Shown here: in pieces, positions 16,701 to 24,759 of the stretch | How positions within the stretch are numbered: the first letter of the stretch is position 1 | Layout of the letters: each line of letters opens with the position of its first letter | Assembly: GCA_029239755.1 (NCBI GenBank) | Contig: JARBUI010000003.1 | Span: 124,001-188,000, forward strand | Direction: 5' to 3' | Source of the DNA: Clostridia bacterium | GTDB lineage: Bacteria > Bacillota > Clostridia > Lachnospirales > Cellulosilyticaceae | DNA length: 64,000 bases | Notes under the pieces: generated by a model | Databases searched by the model: none | Told to the model about the DNA's origin: nothing | What the model saw: the letters and a program-made list of their open reading frames with translations, nothing else | Made by a program: the position numbers and the translations under genes

Positions 16701-19073
16701 TTATTTAATGTTCTTTCCAGCAGGACATTCTTGTGCACAAGGTTCAATAATTGTATCTATTTGGCATGGATATAAATAGCCTCTTACTTGAAGTGGATCT
16801 TTATTATTTAAAACTTCCTTAGCATACTCATCTGTAATTTTTTCTGGTATAGGTAAGCTTGGCTTATCCCACCCAATTGCACTGGATCCTTCAGCACCTA
16901 CCATTCCTAGAGAACGTGCCCATTGGCATTTATCTTCATGTCTAGTGTATCTATTATATTTTACATTGTCTGATATTGCTATTTCCTCACACTTTTCTTT
17001 GCAAAGTGCTCCTGTAGGGCACTTTGAAGCACATTTCCCACAATCAATGCATAGTTTTTCTTCAGTATACTTATCTGTCTCGCTAATTTCTGCTTCTGTA
17101 ACTATAAAAACAAACTTTTGATGTGGCCCATAACCTGGTGTAAGAAGCATACCACTATTCCCAATTTCGCCCAGTCCCGCTGCAGCCGCTAACGGTGCAT
17201 TCGCTCTTTGGTCCGGATGTCCTAGTTTAGCCCATGAGAATTCCCAATACGGTGCTACCGTTCTAAAAGAACTCATTGTTGCATCTGCAAGAGGCAATGA
17301 GTGATAGCCTTTTTCCTTTAACCATTCGCTTAAATCACTTGCAGCCCACAATAACTCTCGCAGGGTTTGATATTGAAGATAGCTGTAGCTAGTAGCACAC
17401 TCGGCTTCTTGTTTATTAGCAAGTTCTGCAACATATCTTGGAATTCCAGTCATTAATACAATGACGCTTTTAGCACGTGGTAATATCTTTTTCATATTCA
17501 TAATATCTGGTAAATGTTTAAGTTTATCTACCGATACTACCCCTACTCTGTCCACTTGATTTAGAATAGCAAGATCCTTTATTTCATCTACTCTCTTTTC
17601 CTTTTCGGCTGTACTGAATGCTTTTTTAATGTCTTCAAGATCTGCATTACATATTACTGAGCAAGTGATGGCACTAATCTCATTTCCCTTTTTCTCATTT
17701 TGTCCTTGCTGTCCTGCAGTCATAGATTGCTGCTCTCTTTGAACCCCAGTTTTTTCATTTGCTGCTACTTTATATCTTACTTGTCTTGACAGAGCAACTT
17801 CTCCCTCTGAAAGTGTATAGGTGTTAATTTGTTCTTCTTTTCCTTCAAAGAATTCTGGGATAGAATCTCCAAGGGACATCCAATCCTGCATAGCTTCATA
17901 TCCCATATTATCTAAATATGAAGCTATATCATAGGCGGCAATACTAAGTCTAACCTTTGTAGATGCCTTAATGTAATCTTCGTTGTCAACAAGTGGTTCT
18001 ATTCCTTTTGTAAATGTTGGAATCCTTCTTCCCATAGAAATAACCCAAGAAAAGTTCTTTTTCATTTCCTCTATCGGATAGCCCTCAGATAGTTTCATAT
18101 CTTCTGCTTTGAACTGACTTAATGGGCGAATATCTATCTTTTCCACCCCATTTTTTTGTGCAATCTTGAATATATTCTCTAGTATTTCTTGTTTTGACAA
18201 AGTTAACTTATCTTTTTTTCTTCTAGGTGCTGTTGTGTAAGCTTTATCCCAATAGCGCACTGGCTTAGCCATGCAATATCTTAAACAATTTCCAAATTCT
18301 CCTCCAACCCTAGCAACTCCTGCTTCATCTGCTTTATGTAAGTCTTGTTCTGTACGTATGTCAAAATCTTTGAGCTTATCCATATCAAAAGCAAACTGTT
18401 CACCCCACAGACATCTCCAACGATTCAGTTTAGCATATTCATAAGTCTTATCTTTAATTTGAACAATATCTGTCCCTGGTTCTAGTAGGTTTTCTTTAGC
18501 ATAATTATTCCCTGGACAATGTTTTGCACACATTCTGCATTTATCACATAACTTTTCGCCTTCATATAGTGGGTCTGCTTCTAATTCAGCTGTAGTAATA
18601 ACTGAAATAAGCCTCTGCCTTGGTCCAAACTTTTCAGACATGAACATATTATTTAATCCGAATTCTCCCATTCCAGCTGCAACAGCCGCGTGTCTATGGG
18701 AAAATGATGCTGTATTTGTTGAATCAATCTCTTTATAAGGTCTATGTCTCCAAAATCCCGTACAGGAATAAGGTACAGCCATCTCACCCTTTGTTTCAAT
18801 AAACTTTGCCATCCTCCTGCTCATAGTATCAAGTTTCGGTATCATCCCTATTTGGAACGGTCCGGCATAATTACTGTTTGGAAGACCACCCCATTCAACT
18901 GATGCATCTGGATGATGAATTCCCATTACAATAACAGACTTGGCTCCTGGCAAATGTGCTTGTGGTGATAGTTTAGAAGGGGCATTCTCCCACCTGTCTA
19001 CAGATGCTATCCCTATAATATCTGCACCTAGTCTTCTTGCCTCTTCTTTAATTAACTGGGTAAAATTGCTCAT
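16701..19073 (-). CDS. Multi-module QueG/reductive-dehalogenase-like Fe-S protein
   Basis: A 790-residue cytosolic protein without a Tat signal. Module 1 (residues 1-285) has GADIIGIASVDRW, GAKSVIVMGIHHP and GEFGLNNMF, then C176-X2-C-X2-C-X3-C186-P and further cysteines C221, C263 and C267. This is the two-[4Fe-4S] layout of epoxyqueuosine reductase and reductive dehalogenases, families that bind cobalamin. Residues 290-400 look like a second, degenerate module: VEKIDIRPLSQF and FSWVISMGRRIP match module 1, but no Fe-S motif follows. Module 3 (residues 500-790) repeats the pattern with RAKSVIVLMTGIP, GLGEIGNSGML and C675-X2-C-X2-C-X3-C685-P, plus C716, C770, C779 and C783. Typical QueG is about half this length. 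The substrate is unknown. It is divergent from an IclR regulator and has a consensus promoter under a palindromic operator. Confidence 0.75.
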   Translation of the reverse strand: MSNFTQLIKEEARRLGADIIGIASVDRWENAPSKLSPQAHLPGAKSVIVMGIHHPDASVEWGGLPNSNYAGPFQIGMIPKLDTMSRRMAKFIETKGEMAVPYSCTGFWRHRPYKEIDSTNTASFSHRHAAVAAGMGEFGLNNMFMSEKFGPRQRLISVITTAELEADPLYEGEKLCDKCRMCAKHCPGNNYAKENLLEPGTDIVQIKDKTYEYAKLNRWRCLWGEQFAFDMDKLKDFDIRTEQDLHKADEAGVARVGGEFGNCLRYCMAKPVRYWDKAYTTAPRRKKDKLTLSKQEILENIFKIAQKNGVEKIDIRPLSQFKAEDMKLSEGYPIEEMKKNFSWVISMGRRIPTFTKGIEPLVDNEDYIKASTKVRLSIAAYDIASYLDNMGYEAMQDWMSLGDSIPEFFEGKEEQINTYTLSEGEVALSRQVRYKVAANEKTGVQREQQSMTAGQQGQNEKKGNEISAITCSVICNADLEDIKKAFSTAEKEKRVDEIKDLAILNQVDRVGVVSVDKLKHLPDIMNMKKILPRAKSVIVLMTGIPRYVAELANKQEAECATSYSYLQYQTLRELLWAASDLSEWLKEKGYHSLPLADATMSSFRTVAPYWEFSWAKLGHPDQRANAPLAAAAGLGEIGNSGMLLTPGYGPHQKFVFIVTEAEISETDKYTEEKLCIDCGKCASKCPTGALCKEKCEEIAISDNVKYNRYTRHEDKCQWARSLGMVGAEGSSAIGWDKPSLPIPEKITDEYAKEVLNNKDPLQVRGYLYPCQIDTIIEPCAQECPAGKNIK

Positions 19074-19121
19074 ATTTTACACTCTCCCTCTTAAATTTTA
19101 ATGAGTTACATGAAATCTGAG

Positions 19122-19177
19122 AAACACTAATTGCTATATTAGCAAAAACTATATTGCTATTATAGCAATTAGTGTTT
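19122..19177. promoter_or_regulatory. Palindromic operator between the Fe-S protein and IclR genes
   Basis: Two 17-bp arms are perfect inverted repeats: aaacactaattgctata (19122-19138) and tatagcaattagtgttt (19161-19177). A nested palindrome, attgcta / tagcaat, lies at 19154-19170. The right arm overlaps the spacer and -10 box of the minus-strand promoter at 19159-19187. The divergent IclR-family gene is the obvious candidate for the protein that binds here, most simply as a repressor relieved by an effector. Confidence 0.75.
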
Positions 19178-19187
19178 GGTTTGTCAA
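19159..19187 (-). promoter_or_regulatory. Consensus sigma-A promoter of the Fe-S protein gene
   Basis: On the minus strand TTGACA (plus 19182-19187) is followed after exactly 17 bases by TATAAT (plus 19159-19164). This is a full consensus promoter pointing at the gene starting at 19073. Such a strong promoter overlapped by an operator suggests tight repression with strong induction. Confidence 0.8.
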
Positions 19188-19211
19188 CTTCATTTTCTCA
19201 CTATTTCTTTG

Positions 19212-19240
19212 TTGACATTTTAACTATTAGTTAGGATAAT
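19212..19240 (+). promoter_or_regulatory. Promoter of the IclR gene, predicted leaderless
   Basis: TTGACA (19212-19217), a 17-bp spacer and GATAAT (19235-19240) form a strong promoter. The ATG of the IclR gene is at 19247, which is about where transcription should start. No ribosome site precedes that ATG, so the mRNA may be leaderless. Confidence 0.7.
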
Positions 19241-19246
19241 AATCTT

Positions 19247-19960
19247 ATGAAACCATATCAGCCAAATGAAAGCTTAATCGATGGAATAAAAATATTACAA
19301 GCACTTGCAGGCAGTAAAGAGCCTGTATCGTGTACCCAGCTATCAAAGGATCTTGAAATAGAAATTACTCGGGTTAATAGAATACTGAAGACTTTTGCAT
19401 ATATAGGCATTACGCACAGGACAAATTCAAGAAAGTATATTCCTGGATCAGGACTGCATGTGCTTGGTGCGCAAAGTATTTACGGCTCAGGATTACTGCA
19501 ATCTTCTATCAAAACATTAAGGAGGCTTACAGAGTTAAATTTAGTAGTTGGAATGGGTGTCTTATGGATGGACAAGGTATCTTTTATTTTCCACTGGGAA
19601 CCAGGTATTGCCTTTGAAGATGCCATAGGCAGAGTATCATTACAGCCGGCAACGGTATCCGGAATAGGTATGATCCTTTTATCTCAAAAATCTGATGATG
19701 AGATTATTAAGCTCTATCAGAAAAAGGATATCCCTGGATATGGAAAAGATTTAGATAAATTGCTGGCAGATATTGCTCAAACAAGAGAAAAGGGATATAG
19801 CAGAGTTCTTAATAATCCAAGTAAACTTAATATTGCCGTTAACATTGGTAATCCTGGCTATGCTGCTATAGCTCTTGCAGGAGACATAGAGGCTGCTAAT
19901 GAACAGCTGTATATTGAGAAGTTAAAGCACGCAGTACAAACTATAGAAGAAAATATGTAA
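19247..19960 (+). CDS. IclR-family transcriptional regulator
   Basis: A 237-residue DNA-binding regulator. The N-terminal winged helix is DGIKILQALAGSKEPVSCTQLSKDLEIEITRVNRILKTF-like (residues 12-50) and the rest is the IclR effector-binding domain, with QPATVSGIGMILLSQ near residue 135 and the GYSRV segment near residue 182. It is divergent from the multi-module Fe-S protein and probably controls it through the palindrome at 19122-19177. The start codon coincides with the predicted transcription start, so translation may be leaderless. Effector unknown. Confidence 0.85.
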   Translation: MKPYQPNESLIDGIKILQALAGSKEPVSCTQLSKDLEIEITRVNRILKTFAYIGITHRTNSRKYIPGSGLHVLGAQSIYGSGLLQSSIKTLRRLTELNLVVGMGVLWMDKVSFIFHWEPGIAFEDAIGRVSLQPATVSGIGMILLSQKSDDEIIKLYQKKDIPGYGKDLDKLLADIAQTREKGYSRVLNNPSKLNIAVNIGNPGYAAIALAGDIEAANEQLYIEKLKHAVQTIEENM

Positions 19961-19977
19961 CTATTTGTAAAATCTAT

Positions 19978-20037
19978 AAAAAGCTCCCTTTGATGCAGTT
20001 GACTTTTTCAGTCACTAGCATCAAAAAGGAGCTTTTA
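19978..20037. terminator. Bidirectional terminator between the IclR and U32-like genes
   Basis: aaaagctccctttgatgc pairs with gcatcaaaaaggagctttt, with an inner hairpin (gttgac / gtcac). A-rich and T-rich flanks on both sides suit termination of the plus-strand IclR gene and of the minus-strand gene that ends at 20074. Confidence 0.85.
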
Positions 20038-20073
20038 TTAAATATGGCGGTTTTTACACAATTTATTAGTTAG

Positions 20074-21117
20074 TTACTGTACATATACAGCGTTTAGGTC
20101 ATTGATATCCACTAATACCTTTTTAAGGGTTTCACTGCAGTACATGCAGTTTTCACAGTCCTTATTGCACTTACTGGTAGTCTCAAACCAATCTTTAGGG
20201 AAAAGTGTATTATCGATAATATAATCCCCAAATATCTTCGAATAACCAGGTTCCGTTAGGTCTAGCATGTTGCCTTTAAACTTATGTCTTACATAAGCTG
20301 CTAATACTTTTCTAGGATTTGAATGCATACGGGTAGCTAATTTTACAGTATTAAAGTAAGGCGTATAGTGTTCTATATCTTCAGGTCTAATCCATGAATT
20401 TTGTAAAAAAGACACCCAATTTTCTTTTTTCTCCATGTAATCCCAACAAGGGCTAGGATTTTTAAGATCTATATTTTCGTTTTTTACAATTTCAGACTCA
20501 TGAGCCACTAGGTTGTCATGATAGGTTTGATTTGAGCAGAAATTCAAGCAGCCGCTATTTGCAAGTAAATGTAGCTTTTTATTATGTTTGCTGCACCATT
20601 CATGTAAGGTCTTAATTCTTTTAAAGTCTCGGTTAAATTCTCTTTGCATATAAAAACCATCAAAATGTTCAGATAAATAATCCATCCCTTTAACTGTTCC
20701 AACCCTCATATTAACAGACGCTCTTATTTCAATGTGTGGAAATGTTTCTTTAACTACCTTTGCTACAAATGGTGAAGTTGTGGTGATTGTATCTAGTCCA
20801 AATTTACTGTCTAAATAGCCTACTAATTCTTTTATTTCATTTTGAAATACAATAGATATAGATTTATCACCATAACAATTAGAGTTATAGAGTAAGACCA
20901 ATTTAATACCTAAGTTTTTTAGTGTTCTTAGTTCCTCTTCCAGTATACCCTTAACATATTCCATATTGTTTTGTTCTAAAATCCCAAGCGGCGTCCTGCC
21001 GCTTGCAGCTCCCGGCCAAGCAAAATACACCTCTTCGATATGTTCTACGTAGTCAGTTGCTATTGATGTCATTGAATCATATTCATCTGGCAGCTGATAT
21101 CCTATTGAAAATTTCAT
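20074..21117 (-). CDS. U32-peptidase-like protein with cysteine cluster
   Basis: A 347-residue protein beginning MKFSIGYQLPDEYDSM. The central part contains LHLLANSGCLNFCSNQTYHDN, which resembles the cysteine-bearing segment of the U32 (YhbU/YhbV, PrtC-like) family, and the C-terminus has CNKDCENCMYC. Together these cysteines could hold an Fe-S cluster, as in UbiU/UbiV-type members. Family assignment is from memory of these motifs, so moderate. The start at 21117 has AAAGGGG upstream; the frame extends to 21180, but that part overlaps a repeat and has no ribosome site. It follows the 338-residue Fe-S protein gene and is presumably in the same operon. Confidence 0.6.
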   Translation of the reverse strand: MKFSIGYQLPDEYDSMTSIATDYVEHIEEVYFAWPGAASGRTPLGILEQNNMEYVKGILEEELRTLKNLGIKLVLLYNSNCYGDKSISIVFQNEIKELVGYLDSKFGLDTITTTSPFVAKVVKETFPHIEIRASVNMRVGTVKGMDYLSEHFDGFYMQREFNRDFKRIKTLHEWCSKHNKKLHLLANSGCLNFCSNQTYHDNLVAHESEIVKNENIDLKNPSPCWDYMEKKENWVSFLQNSWIRPEDIEHYTPYFNTVKLATRMHSNPRKVLAAYVRHKFKGNMLDLTEPGYSKIFGDYIIDNTLFPKDWFETTSKCNKDCENCMYCSETLKKVLVDINDLNAVYVQ

Positions 21118-21213
21118 TTTTATACCCCTTTCATATCTCAAGCTTTGCTTAACGCAAACTTTGCGTATGGATACTGACATAAATGGAAAGTTGAAAGTGT
21201 TTTTCTTTCAACC
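21118..21213 (-). repeat. Intercistronic stem-loop element, copy B
   Basis: Second copy of the element described at 7136-7211. The hairpin arms gttgaaag (21190-21197) and ctttcaac (21205-21212) are identical to copy A, and the flanks gatactg-cataaatgg and tttcatatct-caagc align. This copy carries an extra palindromic insert, acgcaaactttgcgt (21152-21166). It lies between the Fe-S protein gene and the U32-like gene. Confidence 0.6.
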
Positions 21214-22230
21214 TTATTCACCGCCGCCCTCAATAAGTCTATGTTTAGATTTGATTTCTTGACCTGCATGCTGAGACCTGTCTATACTCCATGGTTTACG
21301 TGTACGGAATTTGTTTTCAAACTTTCTAGTAAGGCGTCCTGTCTGCTCTAAGTGAATATAACATTCTCTCATGCATCCCCTAGCCCCTTCAACTGCAGGA
21401 TTATGTCCGTATAGTTTAGGATAGCCGCACCACTCATCTAATTGTGGTCTGCCACAATATGTAGACTGACATTCTTCTAATTTCGCATCTGACGTAAGGA
21501 ATGGGTTGTATTCCTCACTTCCACCTCTATAATAGATTGAGCATTTTAACCAATCTAGTTTTGCATATTCACATTTGTGTCCAGCTATTGTAATACTTTC
21601 TGTTTCAGTCATTGATATAGCTTTTCCGCTGCAGGTTCTTGCACAGAGCTTACATTTATCACATATAGCCCCTTCAAATATTGGATCTGCCTCTAGCTCT
21701 GCATCTGTAAGAAGTACTACAAATCTTTGGAGCGGACCAAATTCTGGTGTTAAAAACACTTTACTATACCCAAACTCCCCAAGTCCCGCTGCATAAGCTG
21801 CTACTCTAAAATCTACTAAAACATCTGGATTCGGAACCCCTTCTCTTACAGGTAAGCTTCTTCCCGGATCATGTTCTTGTGTCTCAAATGGAATATTAGG
21901 ACAAGGATAGATATTAGGTACTGGTGCACATTCATAACCATGATCTTCAATATAGCAGCAAAGTTCTCTCATAACTATTGGAGAGTATATTTGATTAATA
22001 CCACCGTATCCCATTGCTGTGTAAGCTGCAAAATAAGTTCCTTCTTCAATCCCCCTCATATAACCTCTTGGAATTCTAAATGCAAGAACAATACAGCTCT
22101 TTGCTTCTGGAAATATATATCTTGGATCTTGTTCCATCGGAGCTCCTTCAAATCTGCTCATAGGTGAAATCCCTACTAAATCTGCTCCTAGTTGTTTTGC
22201 ATAATTCTTTACTTTTTCTGCTGATAACAT
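21214..22230 (-). CDS. QueG/reductive-dehalogenase-like Fe-S protein, single module
   Basis: A 338-residue relative of module 1 of the 790-residue protein. It has GADLVGISPMSRFEGAP at the N-terminus, EAKSCIVLAFRIPRG near residue 43, GLGEFGYSKVFLTPEFGPLQRF near residue 150, then CDKCKLCARTCSGKA (C-X2-C-X2-C-X3-C). Further cysteines (CEYAKLDWLKC, CQSTYC, CMREC) probably hold the second cluster. The proline that normally follows the fourth cysteine is replaced by Ser. Spacing beyond the first cluster is unlike classical QueG, so epoxyqueuosine reduction is unlikely and the substrate is unknown. It is the first gene of an operon with the U32-like protein. The ATG is preceded by GGAGG. Confidence 0.75.
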   Translation of the reverse strand: MLSAEKVKNYAKQLGADLVGISPMSRFEGAPMEQDPRYIFPEAKSCIVLAFRIPRGYMRGIEEGTYFAAYTAMGYGGINQIYSPIVMRELCCYIEDHGYECAPVPNIYPCPNIPFETQEHDPGRSLPVREGVPNPDVLVDFRVAAYAAGLGEFGYSKVFLTPEFGPLQRFVVLLTDAELEADPIFEGAICDKCKLCARTCSGKAISMTETESITIAGHKCEYAKLDWLKCSIYYRGGSEEYNPFLTSDAKLEECQSTYCGRPQLDEWCGYPKLYGHNPAVEGARGCMRECYIHLEQTGRLTRKFENKFRTRKPWSIDRSQHAGQEIKSKHRLIEGGGE

Positions 22231-22384
22231 CTTATTGCCTCCTTTAGCTATTTCATATTTAGATTTTAGCTTATATCCAAGTTATATACCATTGATTATT
22301 GAGTATTAAATATGGACTTTTGCGATATTTGTGATATAATCATCTATATTGTACTATAGCTATAATTTATAAGGAGATATCATA

Positions 22385-23209
22385 ATGGAGTATGGAAAAA
22401 ACATTGAAAATACATTTAATTTCTTAGCCCCAACAGACTTAAATATGTATTATTGTGGATATAAGGCTAATAACCCGCTGCATTCCTATGGTCCCGCTAT
22501 GCGCGATCATTATTTGATTGTCTATACTAGAAGTGGCAATGGTATTTTCAAAATAAAGGATACTGTCTATCCAATTTCCAAAAAATGTATTTTTGTGATT
22601 TTCCCTCATCATGAAGTGTTTTATCAGGCTGACTTAGTCCACCCTTGGGAAAATATATGGATAGGTGTCTATGGCAGTCTTATCCCTTCCTACTTAGATA
22701 ACTTAGGCCTTTCTCCTGATTCTCCTATTCTCTCTATAGCCAATCCTGATATTATCGAAAATACATTGAAGTCTATTTTAGATCTGTCCGCAAGTAAGAC
22801 CATGAGTGACAAAATTAATTGTATAAGTCTGCTCCATCATTTCTTTGCTATTTTATCTAAAGATTCAAGCCTAAGAGATAAGTCTTTTTCTCAAAAGCAA
22901 TATGTTGAACTTGCACTCAATTTTATAAATTATAATTATGATAGAGGCATTTCATCTATTGATATTTCTGAACATCTTAATCTTGACCGCAGTTACTTTT
23001 CTAAGATTTTCAAAGAAGAGACTGGTGTTACACCTACTGACTATCTTAATAATCTTAGAATAAAAAAAGCTTGTACCCTCCTTAGGAATACAAGCATATC
23101 CATACAAACTATTAGTTACTCTATAGGTATTTATGACCAATTTTACTTTTCACGGCTCTTTAAAAATATTATTGGATGTACTCCTTCCTATTATCGAAAA
23201 CGTCAATAA
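22385..23209 (+). CDS. AraC-family transcriptional regulator
   Basis: A 274-residue regulator with an N-terminal cupin-like sensor part (residues 25-110, containing GPAMRDHYLIVYTRSGNGIF, typical of sugar-responsive AraC proteins) and a C-terminal double helix-turn-helix. The latter reads SSIDISEHLNLDRSYFSKIFKEETG, followed by IQTISYSIGIYDQFYFSRLFK. AAGGAG lies just upstream of the ATG. It is divergent from the 338-residue Fe-S protein gene and converges on the response-regulator gene, with an 11-bp gap, so either neighbour could be its target. Confidence 0.88.
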   Translation: MEYGKNIENTFNFLAPTDLNMYYCGYKANNPLHSYGPAMRDHYLIVYTRSGNGIFKIKDTVYPISKKCIFVIFPHHEVFYQADLVHPWENIWIGVYGSLIPSYLDNLGLSPDSPILSIANPDIIENTLKSILDLSASKTMSDKINCISLLHHFFAILSKDSSLRDKSFSQKQYVELALNFINYNYDRGISSIDISEHLNLDRSYFSKIFKEETGVTPTDYLNNLRIKKACTLLRNTSISIQTISYSIGIYDQFYFSRLFKNIIGCTPSYYRKRQ

Positions 23210-23220
23210 AAGTATCTTAG

Positions 23221-24750
23221 TTATTTTTCTCTATAATCATAAGGAGATTGTCCTGTTACCTTTTTAAATATCCTGCTAAAGTAATGGGTGTTTTCATATC
23301 CTATCATTTCAGCAATTTCATATACTTTATACTGGGTATTTCTTAAAAGTTCTTTTGCCTTGTCTATTCTTACATTGGTTATATAGCTTATAAAGGTTTC
23401 CCCTGTCTCTTTACAAAACAATCTGCTAAAATAGCTTGGGGAGAGGCTCACATAATGGGATACATCTTCTAAAGAAGGATTGTCCTTATAGTTTTTATTA
23501 ATATATTGTTTAGCTTTCATAATAATTCTCTTGCTGTCGTCTTCATTATTGATAATACGCAGTATGGTACTGTTTAGTTTGCTAACCCACTCTAATGCAT
23601 CTTTTATACTCCTCATTTGCTTGACTTCTCTATAGGGGTCACTATCTTCCCAAATAGTGTCTACACTAATCTTATACTTTTTCGCAAATGTATTAATGAT
23701 AAAAATCATCGTATCACATATTCTATCAACACGATTATAGACTAAACTATCCAGTGGCTTAATAAGTTCATATATTTTCTTAAAGGACTGATCTATTAAA
23801 TGAATATCATACTTTCTAAAAGCACTTTCAAGCTCCTGCAGTTCTTTTTCAAGTGGAATATATCCAAACTTCTTATTATCTGATACACTATCTGCAATAA
23901 CATAAGAATACGCCTTATAAAGTTCACCCAAGTCATTAAATAAGTAACTTTTATAAATGTTTACTGTTAAGTTAACTATATTTTTAAGCAACTGCTCTAT
24001 ATTTTTAATGAGTCTAAATATGTACTGCTCACTATTCTGATTAAGAGACAGGATCGTTAAAATCCCTTTATCCATGCTTATTACTTCCCCGCATCCGTAT
24101 TCACTGATAAGCTTTTTGATAATATCCAGCGTGGTAGCTTGAATCATTGCATTGTTCTTATAGCTCTTATCTTCATCACAGACTCTTATCATAATGCATA
24201 TGAGATTTTCTGGCCTAAGATTAATTTCTAACATTTCTATGCGCTCTTGTATTTCCTCAGAATTAGTAATAATACCATTTAGGCAATCCTGCAGAAATAC
24301 TTTAGAAAGATTAGATATATTTACCTTATATAAATTTACCTTACTATCCCTATTATTCTTTTTATAAGTTTCTTTCTCTATCTTTTCTTTTATACTCTCA
24401 AGGGTCTTTAGTAGCGTTTCTGCTTCCATTTCCAGCTTAAGTATATAATCTTCTGCCCCTAACTTAAGTGCCTCTCTTACGTACTCAAATTCATCATAGG
24501 AACTTAGCATGATGAATTTAGCACCTAAACCTTCCTTGTGTATCATTTTAATAAGCTCAATACCATTTACTACTGGCATCTTTATGTCTGATATAATGAT
24601 ATCTGGCATTACTATTTTAGCTGCCTCAAAAGCTTTCTGGCCATTTTCACATTCCCCTACTATCTCATAACCATGAGCATTCCAGTCCAGCAAGGATCGT
24701 ATGCCTATTCTTGCTAATAGTTCATCATCTGCAATAAGTATCTTAAGCAT
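23221..24750 (-). CDS. AraC-type response regulator (YesN-like)
   Basis: A 509-residue cytosolic response regulator. The receiver domain occupies residues 1-120, with the phospho-acceptor Asp55 in IIISDIKMP, acidic pair D8/D9 and Lys105 in YILKLE. A long linker follows, and the last 100 residues hold an AraC DNA-binding domain (YKDNPSLEDVSHYVSLSPSYFSRLF and YKVYEIAEMIGYENTHYFSRIFK). It lies 9 bp after the histidine-kinase gene. The pair probably regulates the glycoside hydrolase encoded first in the same operon, and perhaps a nearby importer. Confidence 0.93.
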   Translation of the reverse strand: MLKILIADDELLARIGIRSLLDWNAHGYEIVGECENGQKAFEAAKIVMPDIIISDIKMPVVNGIELIKMIHKEGLGAKFIMLSSYDEFEYVREALKLGAEDYILKLEMEAETLLKTLESIKEKIEKETYKKNNRDSKVNLYKVNISNLSKVFLQDCLNGIITNSEEIQERIEMLEINLRPENLICIMIRVCDEDKSYKNNAMIQATTLDIIKKLISEYGCGEVISMDKGILTILSLNQNSEQYIFRLIKNIEQLLKNIVNLTVNIYKSYLFNDLGELYKAYSYVIADSVSDNKKFGYIPLEKELQELESAFRKYDIHLIDQSFKKIYELIKPLDSLVYNRVDRICDTMIFIINTFAKKYKISVDTIWEDSDPYREVKQMRSIKDALEWVSKLNSTILRIINNEDDSKRIIMKAKQYINKNYKDNPSLEDVSHYVSLSPSYFSRLFCKETGETFISYITNVRIDKAKELLRNTQYKVYEIAEMIGYENTHYFSRIFKKVTGQSPYDYREK

Positions 24751-24759
24751 TAAACCACC

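Noticed and set aside
16701..19073. Respiratory reductive dehalogenase rdhA
   Set aside because: No Tat signal peptide, no rdhB membrane anchor gene and tandem modules; it belongs to the cytosolic QueG-like side of the superfamily.
21118..21180. N-terminal extension of the U32-like protein to 21180
   Set aside because: No ribosome site precedes it, the added residues do not look like the family, and the DNA belongs to the repeated intercistronic element.
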